Below are positions 52,603 through 61,883 of a stretch of DNA of 64,000 nucleotides, piece after piece. The position numbers and the translations under genes were made by a program. Numbering within the stretch: position 1 is the first letter of the stretch; the number at the start of each line of letters is the position of its first letter. Source of the stretch: Dehalococcoidia bacterium (GTDB taxonomy: Bacteria > Chloroflexota > Dehalococcoidia > Lucifugimonadales > Lucifugimonadaceae); NCBI GenBank assembly GCA_028285005.1, contig JANQQP010000032.1, positions 1 through 64,000 on the forward strand, given 5' to 3'. The notes under the pieces are model-generated. The model ran no database searches and was not told the DNA's origin. It saw nothing but the letters and a program-made list of their open reading frames with translations.

Positions 52603-53778
52603 ATGAAGACAACTGGATTTCGCACGTTTGCCCTGGGGACTCCATGGCGCAACCTCAGCTACATCGTCATCGAGACAGACGAGGGAATCACCGGCATTGG
52701 CGAGGCCCGCGTACTGGGCAAGACCCACACCGTTGCCGAGTACCTGAAAGACGTTGAGCGTCACTTCATTGGGCATGACCCGTTCGATATCGAGGCGTTG
52801 TACAGGCGCTTCACGCTGCTGGACTTCGGCAAGCCCGGCGAAGTGGTCTACACAGGGCTTGCCATGGTTGAGCTGGCGTTCTGGGACATCATCGGCAAGA
52901 AAACTGGCCAGCCTGTTTACAAGCTACTTGGTGGGCAGGTGAAGGACCGCGTGCAGGCGTACGCGAACGGCTGGTACACGGTGGAACGGGAGCCAGCGCA
53001 GTTTGCGGCGGCTGCCGAGCGTGTGATGGAGCGCGGCTACCGGGCGATGAAGTTCGACCCGTTCGGCAACGGCGACTTCGAGCTTGAGCGGGACGAGTTC
53101 TACAGGTCGCTGGACCTGATCGAGGCGGTGGCTGGCGTCGCGGGCACGCGAGCCCAAATGATGATCGAGATGCATGGCCGGTTCGCCCCCCACCAGGCCA
53201 GGGAGATCGCCCGACATATCGATCGCTACAACATCGGCTGGATCGAGGAGCCGGTTCGGCCGGGCGACACGCCTGCTCTCGGGCGCCTGCGAAACCACAC
53301 CTCACTGCCGATCGCGACGGGTGAGCGACTGTACGGCGCGCCGGAGTTCCGTGAAATCTGGGCGAGCAACAATGTCGACATCATTCAGACCGACATCACG
53401 CAGTCAGGCGGAATCCTCGAGACGAAGAAAATCGCCTCGACCGCGGAGGCGTACTCGATCATGGTTGCGCCGCACAATGTGGGTGGAATCGTCTCGACGA
53501 TGGCGGCGCTGCACCTGTGTTTGACGCTGCGCAACGGCAAGATTCTCGAGCACTTCAACGACTTCGCCGATCCGCAAGTGAAGAAGGCCGGAACGAACTA
53601 CCCGGAGGTGGTCGACGGTTACTTCCCGGTGCCTGATAAGCCAGGCTGGGGCATCGAGCTGGACGAGGACTTCATCCTGTCGCAGCCGCCGGACAAGACG
53701 TCGGCTGGTGTGATCGCCGACCCGGGCCTGAACATGTTTGAGAACGCAAACTGGGCAAAGCGCGGGCAGGACCAGTAA
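52603..53778 (+). CDS. Enolase-superfamily enzyme (mandelate racemase/muconate lactonizing type)
   Basis: 391 residues. The N-terminal capping domain carries YIVIETDEGITGIGEAR, and the barrel shows the catalytic Lys in GYRAMKFDPFG, metal ligands in MIEMHGR, WIEEPVRP and ATGERLYG, Asp in QTDITQSGG and His in VAPHNVGG. The Lys/His set fits the mandelate-racemase or galactonate-dehydratase-like subgroup. It should dehydrate or epimerise a sugar acid. It stands alone next to a dispersed repeat and the DapA-like gene. Confidence 0.9.
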   Translation: MKTTGFRTFALGTPWRNLSYIVIETDEGITGIGEARVLGKTHTVAEYLKDVERHFIGHDPFDIEALYRRFTLLDFGKPGEVVYTGLAMVELAFWDIIGKKTGQPVYKLLGGQVKDRVQAYANGWYTVEREPAQFAAAAERVMERGYRAMKFDPFGNGDFELERDEFYRSLDLIEAVAGVAGTRAQMMIEMHGRFAPHQAREIARHIDRYNIGWIEEPVRPGDTPALGRLRNHTSLPIATGERLYGAPEFREIWASNNVDIIQTDITQSGGILETKKIASTAEAYSIMVAPHNVGGIVSTMAALHLCLTLRNGKILEHFNDFADPQVKKAGTNYPEVVDGYFPVPDKPGWGIELDEDFILSQPPDKTSAGVIADPGLNMFENANWAKRGQDQ

Positions 53779-53793
53779 GAGTCAGGTGGAGAT

Positions 53794-53972
53794 CTGCCAT
53801 CCTGAGCTTGCCGAAGGGTGCGCACAATCCCCTCTCCCAGCTTGGGAGAGGGCCAGGGTGAGGGTCATCCCTCTGACTCAGCTAGTCGTTGCCTGCGCGA
53901 CCAACCCACCCTCTAACTCCCTCCCTGCCAGGGAGGGAGAAGGTGCCGTCCTGAGCTTGTCGAAGGGTAGTT
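53794..53972. repeat. Dispersed intergenic hairpin repeat, copies 2 and 3
   Basis: Two copies in the gap after the enolase gene. CCCTCTCCCA (53830-53839)/TGGGAGAGGG (53843-53852) and CTCCCTCCCT (53917-53926)/AGGGAGGGAG (53930-53939) are perfect hairpins. The flanking phrases ATCCTGAGCTTGCCGAAGGG and GTCCTGAGCTTGTCGAAGGG bracket them, and TCATCCCTCTGACT and AACCCACCCTCT recur as in the copy at 1-144. Confidence 0.75.
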
Positions 53973-53985
53973 AGCCGCGATCTGG

Positions 53986-54885
53986 CTACAGCAGCCCCGC
54001 CTCACGCATCGCCAGCTTCAGCCTGCCTATCTCCGGCTCACTGAGCGGCTTTGACGGTCTTCGCGGCTGTGTGCCTTCGTAGCCCATCAGGTTGAGCGCC
54101 GCCTTGATGCCGGCGGCGCCGCGGCTCAGCACCTGCCAGTCAGCGTTGTTCAGGTGCTTCTGCATCTGCTGCGCCTTCTCAAGCTCTCCGTTCATCATGA
54201 GCGTGAGCATCTCGATACATTCGGCCGGTGCGATGTTTCCGAACATCAAGCAAGCGCCGTCCGCTCCAATAGCGCCGCCTGGCAGCAACAGCACGCCATT
54301 GCCAATCCAGAATTTTTTCTCAGGCGGCACGTGCATGCGTGTCATCGACTCGAACCTGATGTTGCCGCCAGCGATGTAGCCGTAGATGTTGTCCATCTCG
54401 CAGACTGCGCCAATCATCTCAGGCGAGCCAGCGGCCATCGGCAGGCTCCCTCCAAACATGCCCGGCGCGGGTTGATTGATGACCAGTCCCGGAACTGGCA
54501 ATCGAGGTACCAGCTGCTCGAAGTAGCCGTGCACGTCGTCGGTCAGGCGCGGGATACGGATACGGACCAGTTCAGATCCGGCATCGGCCAGTAACTCGGC
54601 CGTTCGCAGGGACTCTGTGACCGACGGGTTGTCGATGCCGCCAACGATGAACTTCTCCCCTCCTCGGGCACGGTTCACTGTCCGGATGATCTCCAGCCGC
54701 TCCTGCTCGCTCAAGAACGACTCTTCGCCGTTCTCTGAGTTGAGCATGAAGCCTGAGAGCGGAGTCTTCAGCCACTTTTCGACATTCCTCTCAATGGCGG
54801 AAAAATCGACCTCATCGTGCTCTGTGAATGGCGTGGGGCTCGGGGCGATAACAATCGGGTCGACGGACGGGATGGGCAATGACAA
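53986..54885 (-). CDS. DapA-superfamily protein lacking the catalytic lysine
   Basis: 299 residues with the TIM-barrel layout of dihydrodipicolinate synthase/N-acetylneuraminate lyase: PIVIAPSPTPFTEHDEVDFSAIERNVEKWL, GFMLNSENGEESFLSEQERLEIIRTVNRA (the GTTGE position reads SENGE) and IVGGIDNPSVTESLRTAELLADAG. Where E. coli DapA has Lys161 in GIKEATGN, this protein reads GYIAGGN (Ile 171), and the Tyr of YNVP is Ile 136 (VINQP). No Schiff base can therefore form at the usual place. It may be a non-enzymatic or differently catalysed member. Confidence 0.83.
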   Translation of the reverse strand: MSLPIPSVDPIVIAPSPTPFTEHDEVDFSAIERNVEKWLKTPLSGFMLNSENGEESFLSEQERLEIIRTVNRARGGEKFIVGGIDNPSVTESLRTAELLADAGSELVRIRIPRLTDDVHGYFEQLVPRLPVPGLVINQPAPGMFGGSLPMAAGSPEMIGAVCEMDNIYGYIAGGNIRFESMTRMHVPPEKKFWIGNGVLLLPGGAIGADGACLMFGNIAPAECIEMLTLMMNGELEKAQQMQKHLNNADWQVLSRGAAGIKAALNLMGYEGTQPRRPSKPLSEPEIGRLKLAMREAGLL

Positions 54886-55196
54886 CTCCGTTACTCAGGT
54901 ATCACCAGACTGTATCCGGCGGGCGGCAGGTATTCGAGGACTACTCGGTGATCAGAAATCCGGGGATCTAGTATTCGTGGCGACCGGTTCAGCTTGCGGT
55001 TAACCGCAACGTTCCGCTGGATAACTCGCAACGGGCTGGATGCTCTCACGGATGCCATTCAGTCACCGGACTGTGACATTGCTAAACATGACTGTCGGGT
55101 AACTGACTGGTCTCGGGGCCATGCCGTTTTCAGGGCAAGGCTCGCAGCAGCCATTCGTATGCGGCAAGGCCGTGTGGAAGCATAGCAGGGGAAATC
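54886..55196. other. 311-bp intergenic region before the receptors
   Basis: Divergent region between the DapA-like gene and the first chemoreceptor. No ORF, repeat or known RNA is recognised. AGGGGAAATC immediately precedes the receptor ATG and serves as its ribosome binding site. Confidence 0.5.
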
Positions 55197-57401
55197 ATGA
55201 ATCTGACCATTCGTGCACAGCTAATAGGCGGCTTCGCCCTGGTTGTAGCACTACTCATCGCCGTCTTTGGAGTGTCGTTCTGGGGCATGAGCTCCATGGC
55301 GAGCGCCACAGACGAAATCGTCCACGTCGACGTACCAGCTGATACCGCTGTACGAGAGCTTGAGGTCGAAATCCTCAAGCAGACGGTTTTCTACACCGAC
55401 TATGCGATCACGCGTAACCAGCAGGACCTGACCGAGATTGCTCACGAGGTCGAGCAAATCACCGCAGGGCTTACCGCTTTGCACGACCTGTTCGGCAACG
55501 ATCCTGAGACCGACAAGCTAATCTCGAAGATCGAGGAAGAGTATCTGACGTTCGTGCACGAAGGTGAGCTGTTTGTTGCTGCCGTGGACGCTGCCGCAGC
55601 TGCCGAGGAGCACGGCGAGGATGCCAGTCACTCAGAGCCGGTCCTCCACGGCGCTCCTTCTGAGCCTCACGACGACGACGGGCACGGCGCAGCCGCATCT
55701 TCTGACACAGGACACGGTTCGGGTGAGCACGGCGACGATGAGGTAGTACGTATCCTGCATCTGCTGGAAGCTGAAGAAGCTCAGATGCTGGCCGAGCTAG
55801 AAGAGCTTGCGCACCTCGCGGAGGAGCACCTTGCGGCGGCCGCTGATCGCGCTGCATCGGCTGAGCGCCAGGCAATCATCTTCGCAAGCGTTCTTGCTGT
55901 GATCGCTGCATTGGTTTCAGCCGGTATCGCTTTCTTCCTGATCCGCAGGATCTCGAGCGGCCTGAGTGTCGTCGAGGCTGTCGCGACTGACATGAGTGAG
56001 CACACGCTGCCGACTCTGGTCAAGAACATGGAGCGGGCGGCGGCCGGTGACCTCACGTCCGAGTTCAACACGGACCTGGCGAGTATCGATGAGGGACAGG
56101 ACGACGAGATCGGCAAGATCAAGCGTGCGTTCAACCGGATCCAGGATGCGGTCAAGAACACAGGTGAGTCCTACAACCTGATGATGCGGGAAGTGTCGGG
56201 GCTGGTTGGCAAGGTCCGTGAGATGTCTGTTGAGATGACGGGCGCAAGCGGTCAGCTAGCCGATGCCTCGTCCCAGGCAGGGGATGCCACACAGGGACTG
56301 GCGGACGCTTCGCAGCAGGTCGCAAGCGGCGCTCAGGAGCAGGCGACCAACATACAGAAGGCTTCGCAGCTTGTGGATGACCTGATCACGAGTGTTGGGC
56401 TGGTGGCCCAGGGCTCGGAGAAGCAGACCGGCGAGGTTGATCGCGCTCAAGGTGTGGTTGGCCAGGTTGCGAACGCTTCAAAGCAGGTTGCCGAGAACGC
56501 GCAGGGCGCGACCGAAGGTGCGCAGTCTGCTAACAAGGCGGCTGAGAATGGTGTCGAGGTGGTCCAGAAGACCATCGCCGGCATGAATTCCATCAACGAC
56601 GCTGTGCAGAACGTCGCAGAAGAGGTTTCAAACCTTGGTGAGCGATCACAGGAGATCGGCAAGATCGTCTCCGTGATTGATGACATCGCTGCACAGACGA
56701 ACCTGCTGGCTCTGAACGCCGCAATTGAGGCAGCAAGAGCCGGCGAGCAGGGCCGCGGATTCGCAGTCGTGGCTGATGAAGTGAGGCAGCTTGCCGAACG
56801 TGTCAGTCAGGCGACGAGCGAGATTGCGGGTCTGATCGAGAGCGTTCAGGAGAGCGTTTCTACATCGGTCCAGGCAACCGAGAGTGGCACGAAGCAGGTT
56901 GAGGAAGGCACGACCCTGGCTAGCGGAGCTGGTGAGGCGCTGGACGAGATCATCAAGGCCGTTGGGTCCGTTACCCGGCAGGTCGAAGAGATCTCTGCCC
57001 TTGCGGAAGAGGTGTCGGCTTCATCCAACGAGATGGTCGATGCTATCGATGGAATCGCATCCGTCGCCACTGAGAACTCCAGTGTTGCGGCGAAGATGAA
57101 CGACGCGAGCAGCGAGGTTAAGGGATCCATGGAAGCGGTCTCGGCCGTGACCGAGGAGACCAGCGCTGCTGCTGAAGAGACTTCGGCGAGCACCGAGGAG
57201 ATGAGCGCCCAGGTGGAAGAGGTTGTTGCCTCTGCTCAGACACTGGCCGAGATGGCCGAGTCACTCGAGCGTTCCGTCGAGGTGTTCAAGGTTTCCGGTG
57301 ACCAGCAGTCCAGGCAGTCCTCTGCGCCGGCGGCGGAGGTTGCTCCAACCGAGGAGCCGGAGGGTTCACTCGAGGAGCAGATCGAGGAGGAAGCGGCTTA
57401 G
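55197..57401 (+). CDS. Methyl-accepting chemotaxis protein, copy 1, with His-rich sensor insert
   Basis: 734 residues. Transmembrane helices at about 8-31 and 226-249 bracket an extracytoplasmic four-helix-type sensor domain that contains a disordered insert (139-188) with eight histidines ([27 protein letters not shown]). A HAMP-like region is followed by the methyl-accepting signalling hairpin, tip [43 protein letters not shown]. The insert suggests metal or pH sensing. The C-terminus is acidic and has no CheR-tethering pentapeptide. No che genes are in the window. Tandem duplicate of the next receptor. Confidence 0.93.
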   Translation: MNLTIRAQLIGGFALVVALLIAVFGVSFWGMSSMASATDEIVHVDVPADTAVRELEVEILKQTVFYTDYAITRNQQDLTEIAHEVEQITAGLTALHDLFGNDPETDKLISKIEEEYLTFVHEGELFVAAVDAAAAAEEHGEDASHSEPVLHGAPSEPHDDDGHGAAASSDTGHGSGEHGDDEVVRILHLLEAEEAQMLAELEELAHLAEEHLAAAADRAASAERQAIIFASVLAVIAALVSAGIAFFLIRRISSGLSVVEAVATDMSEHTLPTLVKNMERAAAGDLTSEFNTDLASIDEGQDDEIGKIKRAFNRIQDAVKNTGESYNLMMREVSGLVGKVREMSVEMTGASGQLADASSQAGDATQGLADASQQVASGAQEQATNIQKASQLVDDLITSVGLVAQGSEKQTGEVDRAQGVVGQVANASKQVAENAQGATEGAQSANKAAENGVEVVQKTIAGMNSINDAVQNVAEEVSNLGERSQEIGKIVSVIDDIAAQTNLLALNAAIEAARAGEQGRGFAVVADEVRQLAERVSQATSEIAGLIESVQESVSTSVQATESGTKQVEEGTTLASGAGEALDEIIKAVGSVTRQVEEISALAEEVSASSNEMVDAIDGIASVATENSSVAAKMNDASSEVKGSMEAVSAVTEETSAAAEETSASTEEMSAQVEEVVASAQTLAEMAESLERSVEVFKVSGDQQSRQSSAPAAEVAPTEEPEGSLEEQIEEEAA

Positions 57402-57424
57402 TCCGTTTCATCGAACCAGATCAA

Positions 57425-57459
57425 GAATGGGCCTGCGTGTATTTCACGCAGGCCCATTC
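57425..57459 (+). terminator. Strong hairpin after the first receptor
   Basis: Perfect 15-bp stem GAATGGGCCTGCGTG (57425-57439) / CACGCAGGCCCATTC (57445-57459) with a 5-nt loop and no T run. It probably stabilises or partly terminates the transcript. The remainder of the 302-bp gap up to the next receptor shows no other feature than GAGGTAGGATC before the ATG at 57704. Confidence 0.6.
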
Positions 57460-57703
57460 GCGTCTGAGGTTCATCGTCCGACGACTTTGCACAACACACG
57501 GCCACGCATGACCGGTTGGAATGCCTACGTCGCAAATCCCCAACTGGGACTGTTGACAGCACAGTATGCGTGAAGGTCATTGAATCCATAGTTTTGGATT
57601 GCTAGAGCCAAATCTCTGTCTGCGTTTCAGTGGGTAGATGATCCCTGGTGTGTGAGGGAAGTGGGTGCAGCGGCCAGACGCCGCGGCACAGTGAGGTAGG
57701 ATC

Positions 57704-59932
57704 ATGAATCTGACTATCCGCGCGCAACTTATTGGTGGGTTTGCGCTCGCAATTGCGCTCCTTATAGCTGTCTTCGGAGTCTCCTTCTGGGGAATGAACT
57801 CCATGGCCAGCGCAACGGACGAAATCGTTCACATCGACTTGCCTGCAGACACGGCAGTCCGTGAGCTCGAAGTCCTCGTCCTGGAGCAGACGATCACATA
57901 CGCCGACTACGCCATCACTCGGGATCCTGCCGATCTTCCGAAGATCGCGCACGAGATCGAGGAAATAGAGGCGAAGACGGCTGCGCTGCACGGCCTGTTC
58001 GGGAATGACCCCGAAGCCGACGCGCTGATCGAGATCTTCGAAAACGAGTATCAGACCTTCGTGCATGAAGGCGAGTTGTTCATTGCAGCCGTTGACGCAG
58101 CTGCAGTTGGTTCGTCCGCGGATGATCACTCGGCTCCGGCGTTGCATGGCGCTCCCGAAGAGCCTGCGCACGGTGATAGCCACGGTTCCGACCACGGTGG
58201 TGATAGTCACTCATCCGGCGACACGCACTCGGCCGGCGGTGGATCGAGCTCGCAGGTCATCGAGCTGCTCCACGCTCTCGAAGCCGAAGAGCAGAAGATG
58301 ATTGCCGAGTTGACGGAGCTGGCTCACTTCGCCGAGGCGAAGATGGAGCATGCTGCAGAGGCGGCGGCTACAGCCGAACGCCAGGCAGTGACGTTTGCAA
58401 GCGTCATCGGCGTCATCGCCGCCGCAGTCCTGTCCGTTATTGCGTACCTGCTTATCAGGCGCATTTCAGGCGGAGTTAACCAGGTTGCCGGCGCCCTGAA
58501 GCAGGTCGCTCAGGGTGACGTGACTGCTCAGGTCAAGATCGACACGGGCGACGAAATCGGCGACATGTCTCGTGCTTACGGCGAGACGCAGGTCTACCTG
58601 ACGGAGATGTCGCAGGCGTTGAACCGCATCGGCGATGGTGACCTGACGGTTGAGGTCACGCCGAAGTCCAAGAACGACGTGATGGGCAACGCGGTCGTCA
58701 AGATGATCGGCGACATGCGCCGCCTCATCACCCAGGTTGCTGAAACAGCGAAAGAGATGACTGGCGCAAGCGGCCAGCTGGCCAGCGCGTCGTCACAGGC
58801 AGGGGATGCTACACAGGGACTGGCAGACGCTTCGCAGCAAGTTGCGAGCGGCGCTCAGGAGCAGGCGACCAACATCCAGAAGGCTTCGCAGATGGTCGAC
58901 GACCTCATCCAGAGCGTCGGCATGATCAGCGAAGGTTCTGAGAAGCAGACCGGCGAGGTTGATCGCGCTCAAGGTGTGGTTGGCCAGGTTGCGAACGCTT
59001 CAAAGCAGGTTGCCGAGAACGCGCAGGGCGCCACTGAAGGTGCGCAGTCTGCAAACAAGGCGGCCGAGAACGGTGTCGAGGTGGTCCAGAAGACGATCGC
59101 AGGCATGAACTCGATCAACGACGCCGTGCAGAACGTTGCAGAAGAGGTATCGAATCTTGGTGAGCGATCACAGGAGATCGGCAAGATCGTCTCCGTGATT
59201 GACGACATCGCTGCGCAGACCAACCTGCTGGCTCTTAACGCTGCAATCGAGGCAGCAAGAGCCGGCGAGCAGGGCCGAGGATTCGCCGTGGTGGCAGATG
59301 AGGTCCGTCAGCTAGCGGAACGTGTCAGCCAGGCAACGAGTGAGATCGCAAGTCTGATCGAGAGCGTTCAGGAGAGCGTTTCGACATCAGTTCAGGCCAC
59401 CGAGAGTGGCACGAAGCAGGTTGAGGAAGGCACCACGCTGGCGAGCGGCGCTGGTGAAGCGCTGGACGAGATCATCAAGGCTGTCGGGTCTGTCACACGA
59501 CAAGTCGAAGAGATCTCCGCTCTGGCCGAAGAGGTGTCTGCTTCATCCAACGAGATGGTGCAGGCTATCGACGGCATCAGCTCGGTAGCAACCGAGAACT
59601 CCAGTGTTGCGGCGAAGATGAACGATGCCAGCAGCGAAGTGAAGAGCTCGATGGAGGCGGTTTCGGCTGTCACCGAAGAGACCAGCGCTGCGGCAGAAGA
59701 GACTTCGGCAAGTACGGAGGAGATGAGCGCCCAGGTAGAAGAGGTTGTTGCCTCTGCTCAGACACTAGCCGAGATGGCTGAGTCGCTCGAGCGTTCCGTC
59801 GAGGTGTTCAAGGTTACTGGCGACCAACCCCAGGCCAGGCCGCACTACTCGGAACCTGAAGCTGAGGCTGCAGAGCCTTCTCCCGAGCCGGAACCGGCCG
59901 AGGAGGAGCAACCTGAGGCCGAGGCAGCTTAG
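57704..59932 (+). CDS. Methyl-accepting chemotaxis protein, copy 2, with His-rich sensor insert
   Basis: 742 residues, same layout as copy 1: helices at about 8-31 and 228-251, an extracytoplasmic domain with a His-rich insert (141-176) carrying seven histidines ([25 protein letters not shown]), then HAMP and signalling hairpin. A second HAMP-like segment ([20 protein letters not shown]) is present here. The signalling region from about residue 355 is nearly identical to copy 1, including 92 identical bases (56418-56509 = 58940-59031), while the sensor and HAMP parts diverge. The tail is Glu/Pro-rich. Confidence 0.93.
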   Translation: MNLTIRAQLIGGFALAIALLIAVFGVSFWGMNSMASATDEIVHIDLPADTAVRELEVLVLEQTITYADYAITRDPADLPKIAHEIEEIEAKTAALHGLFGNDPEADALIEIFENEYQTFVHEGELFIAAVDAAAVGSSADDHSAPALHGAPEEPAHGDSHGSDHGGDSHSSGDTHSAGGGSSSQVIELLHALEAEEQKMIAELTELAHFAEAKMEHAAEAAATAERQAVTFASVIGVIAAAVLSVIAYLLIRRISGGVNQVAGALKQVAQGDVTAQVKIDTGDEIGDMSRAYGETQVYLTEMSQALNRIGDGDLTVEVTPKSKNDVMGNAVVKMIGDMRRLITQVAETAKEMTGASGQLASASSQAGDATQGLADASQQVASGAQEQATNIQKASQMVDDLIQSVGMISEGSEKQTGEVDRAQGVVGQVANASKQVAENAQGATEGAQSANKAAENGVEVVQKTIAGMNSINDAVQNVAEEVSNLGERSQEIGKIVSVIDDIAAQTNLLALNAAIEAARAGEQGRGFAVVADEVRQLAERVSQATSEIASLIESVQESVSTSVQATESGTKQVEEGTTLASGAGEALDEIIKAVGSVTRQVEEISALAEEVSASSNEMVQAIDGISSVATENSSVAAKMNDASSEVKSSMEAVSAVTEETSAAAEETSASTEEMSAQVEEVVASAQTLAEMAESLERSVEVFKVTGDQPQARPHYSEPEAEAAEPSPEPEPAEEEQPEAEAA

Positions 59933-59955
59933 TCGGCAAGATTAGAGACTGATGA

Positions 59956-59990
59956 ACAGCGCCGTGTGCAACTGCACACGGCGCTGTTTG
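59956..59990 (+). terminator. Terminator after the second receptor
   Basis: Near-perfect 15-bp stem ACAGCGCCGTGTGCA (59956-59970) / TGCACACGGCGCTGT (59973-59987), with the two innermost pairs opened to form the loop, followed by TTGCTT. Confidence 0.82.
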
Positions 59991-60011
59991 CTTGAGTGAA
60001 TCAAAACTGGA

Positions 60012-60041
60012 AAGGCCGCCGGTTGTTTCACCGACGGCCTT
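60012..60041 (-). terminator. Terminator of the RNase P RNA gene
   Basis: On the minus strand: AAGGCCG-T-CGGT, loop GAAACA, ACCG-G-CGGCCTT, with a T-containing tail (TCCAGTTTTG). One central mismatch. It lies 9 bp beyond the 3' end of rnpB. Confidence 0.78.
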
Positions 60042-60049
60042 ACGCTTCA

Positions 60050-60421
60050 GCAAGACGGACTGTAAGCCGGGTTCTGTGGACTGGCGTTAGCCAGCCGACG
60101 GCCATCCATCTGGGCACGCTGTCGCCAGCGCGCTCTAGCAGCCAACCCGGGAGCGAGCCGGGCCGCTCGTTGCTCCCCTATTTGGCCTTGCACCCAACGG
60201 GGTTTACCGTGCCCCGGACTGTTGCCAGCCGGGCGGTGCGCTCTTACCGCACCGGTTCGCCCTTACCTCGACAGTGTCGCGGCGGTGTACTTTCTGTTGC
60301 ACTGTCCGTCAGGTCGCCCTGCCCTGCCGTTAGCAGGCGTTGTGGCCCGGTGGTGCCCGGACTTTCCTCTCCCGCAGCGCCGGAATTTCGGCTCATGGAA
60401 GCGGCCGTCCGTCCATCTTGC
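60050..60421 (-). ncRNA. rnpB: RNase P RNA, bacterial type A
   Basis: Read on the minus strand, the P4 landmark GAGGAAAGTCCGGGC occurs near the 5' part and ACAGAACCCGGCTTACAG near the 3' end, the standard conserved blocks. Helix P1 forms between GCAAGATGGAC (60421-60411) and GTCCGTCTTGC (60060-60050), defining both ends (372 nt). It is the catalytic RNA that matures tRNA 5' ends; the protein partner RnpA is not in the window. Confidence 0.96.
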
Positions 60422-60490
60422 CTGTACTAAGAATACATCGGGCAGCGGAGGCGGAATCTTGCGGGCCAGTACGTACTGTCGGAACGCTGC

Positions 60491-61879
60491 CTACTGGCGC
60501 AGCTTCGGAATGACCTCGATCGAGTCCTGCCCGACGCTCACCCGGTCGATGACCGCAAGCAGCGCCGGCCGCGCAGTCGCTATGTCATCCGCAAGCGCCA
60601 TGTTGCGGACCGATGAGCTATCGTAGCTAACCTCGGCCGGTTCGTTGGCCATTCTCCTGGCGATCGTCAGTTCTTCAAGCGGCTGGCTAAGGTCACGAAT
60701 ATTGCCGTAGCCGCTAGCGACGGCCCGGACTGCGCGACTGAACTCCCGCTCGGCGACCTTCACCTGGTCGCCTGATCCCTGCGCAGCTTCATCTTCGACA
60801 AGTGTCGCACCGTCGAAGTAGCTGTCTGGCCAAGCCGAGATCAGCTGCCTGACCTCACCTTCGAGGCGCTCTGCAGGCCATGACAGCTTCACTGGTTCGT
60901 CCGCGCCGTTCTGTGACGGTTCGCGGTGCGGGGACTCGTAGTAGCGGTAGGTTTTCTCCATCGGCGTGCCGTCCTGCCGCTTCCATGCTCGCCTCCTTGT
61001 GAGGCCGAACAGGCCGCGGCCCGAGACCTTGCTGCGGAGCAAACCTGATAGCAGAAAGGGTTCGGCCTTGCGCCGTCTGCGGGAGGGGCGTCGCATCTCG
61101 GTCACGGCCTCGGCGCGGTTGAATAGCTCTCGGTCAACCAGGGCCGGATGGCTACCGACTATTCGGACTCCGTAGCGTGAATATGTGCCGAGGTAGACGC
61201 GGTTGCGCAGAATCCCTGCGACAGCAACCTGTGTCCACGGGTGGCCCTGGCGAGTCAGCGAGCCTTCTTCGTTCAAGCGCTGTGCGACGAGTCGCAGTCC
61301 GATGCCGCCGAGCGGCGGCCCGTCGGGGGCCGACCATGGGCCTGCGTACCAATCGAATATCTTCCGCACGACCGCCGCCTCTTCAGGTTGCTCCTGCAGC
61401 TGACCATTGATGCTCGTCTTGTAGCCGTAGGGCGTCCTGCCCAGGACCTGGCCGCGTGAGGCCTTAGCCATGATCGCCTCTCGCACGCGACGCTGCCTGA
61501 TCGCTGAGCGTCCCTTCAGCGTCAGAAGTTCCTCGGCGCTTTGAAGCGGATCGGGCCGTTCGACATCGGTGCACCTGACCTCACCGCCGAGTTCGGTCAG
61601 TTCGATCAATCTGCCCGCGAAGGTTTCGATATCATCCGCCAGATGTGAGGCATCTGGAACCAGAACGAGTGCAGGTCTTCCCGAGCGGAAGAGTTCGGTG
61701 ATCGAAGAGTAAGCGCGATCGACTCCGGCAGAGTTGTCAGTTTCGTAGGTGGTTATCAGCTGGTGCTGATTGCGTTCGCAGTAGCGTTGAAGTTCGATGA
61801 CGAGCGCGGACTCACCCGAGTCATCAAGTGTTGCAAGCTCAGGCGACCTATCTGTGCGATAGAGACCGACTGCTCTCAC
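60491..61879 (-). CDS. Large serine recombinase-like protein, catalytically degenerate
   Basis: 462 residues. Resolvase-like N-terminal domain (1-135), recombinase linker domain (RGQVLGRTPYGYKTSINGQLQEQPEEAAVVRKIFDWY, ILRNRVYLGTYSRYGVRIVG) and a C-terminal helical part. Aligned with gamma-delta resolvase, Arg 8 is kept but the nucleophile Ser 10 is Asp (YRTDRS), and Arg 68 and Arg 71 of the DRLGR motif are lost (PDASHLADD). It is therefore unlikely to cut DNA. No inverted repeats, att-like duplications or cargo genes flank it. It sits between a zinc-ribbon gene and rnpB as if part of the core chromosome. Confidence 0.85.
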   Translation of the reverse strand: MRAVGLYRTDRSPELATLDDSGESALVIELQRYCERNQHQLITTYETDNSAGVDRAYSSITELFRSGRPALVLVPDASHLADDIETFAGRLIELTELGGEVRCTDVERPDPLQSAEELLTLKGRSAIRQRRVREAIMAKASRGQVLGRTPYGYKTSINGQLQEQPEEAAVVRKIFDWYAGPWSAPDGPPLGGIGLRLVAQRLNEEGSLTRQGHPWTQVAVAGILRNRVYLGTYSRYGVRIVGSHPALVDRELFNRAEAVTEMRRPSRRRRKAEPFLLSGLLRSKVSGRGLFGLTRRRAWKRQDGTPMEKTYRYYESPHREPSQNGADEPVKLSWPAERLEGEVRQLISAWPDSYFDGATLVEDEAAQGSGDQVKVAEREFSRAVRAVASGYGNIRDLSQPLEELTIARRMANEPAEVSYDSSSVRNMALADDIATARPALLAVIDRVSVGQDSIEVIPKLRQ

Positions 61880-61883
61880 GGCT

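Noticed and set aside
60491-61879. Serine recombinase as evidence for a mobile island or prophage
   Set aside because: Catalytic residues are lost and there are no flanking repeats, cargo genes or composition shift.
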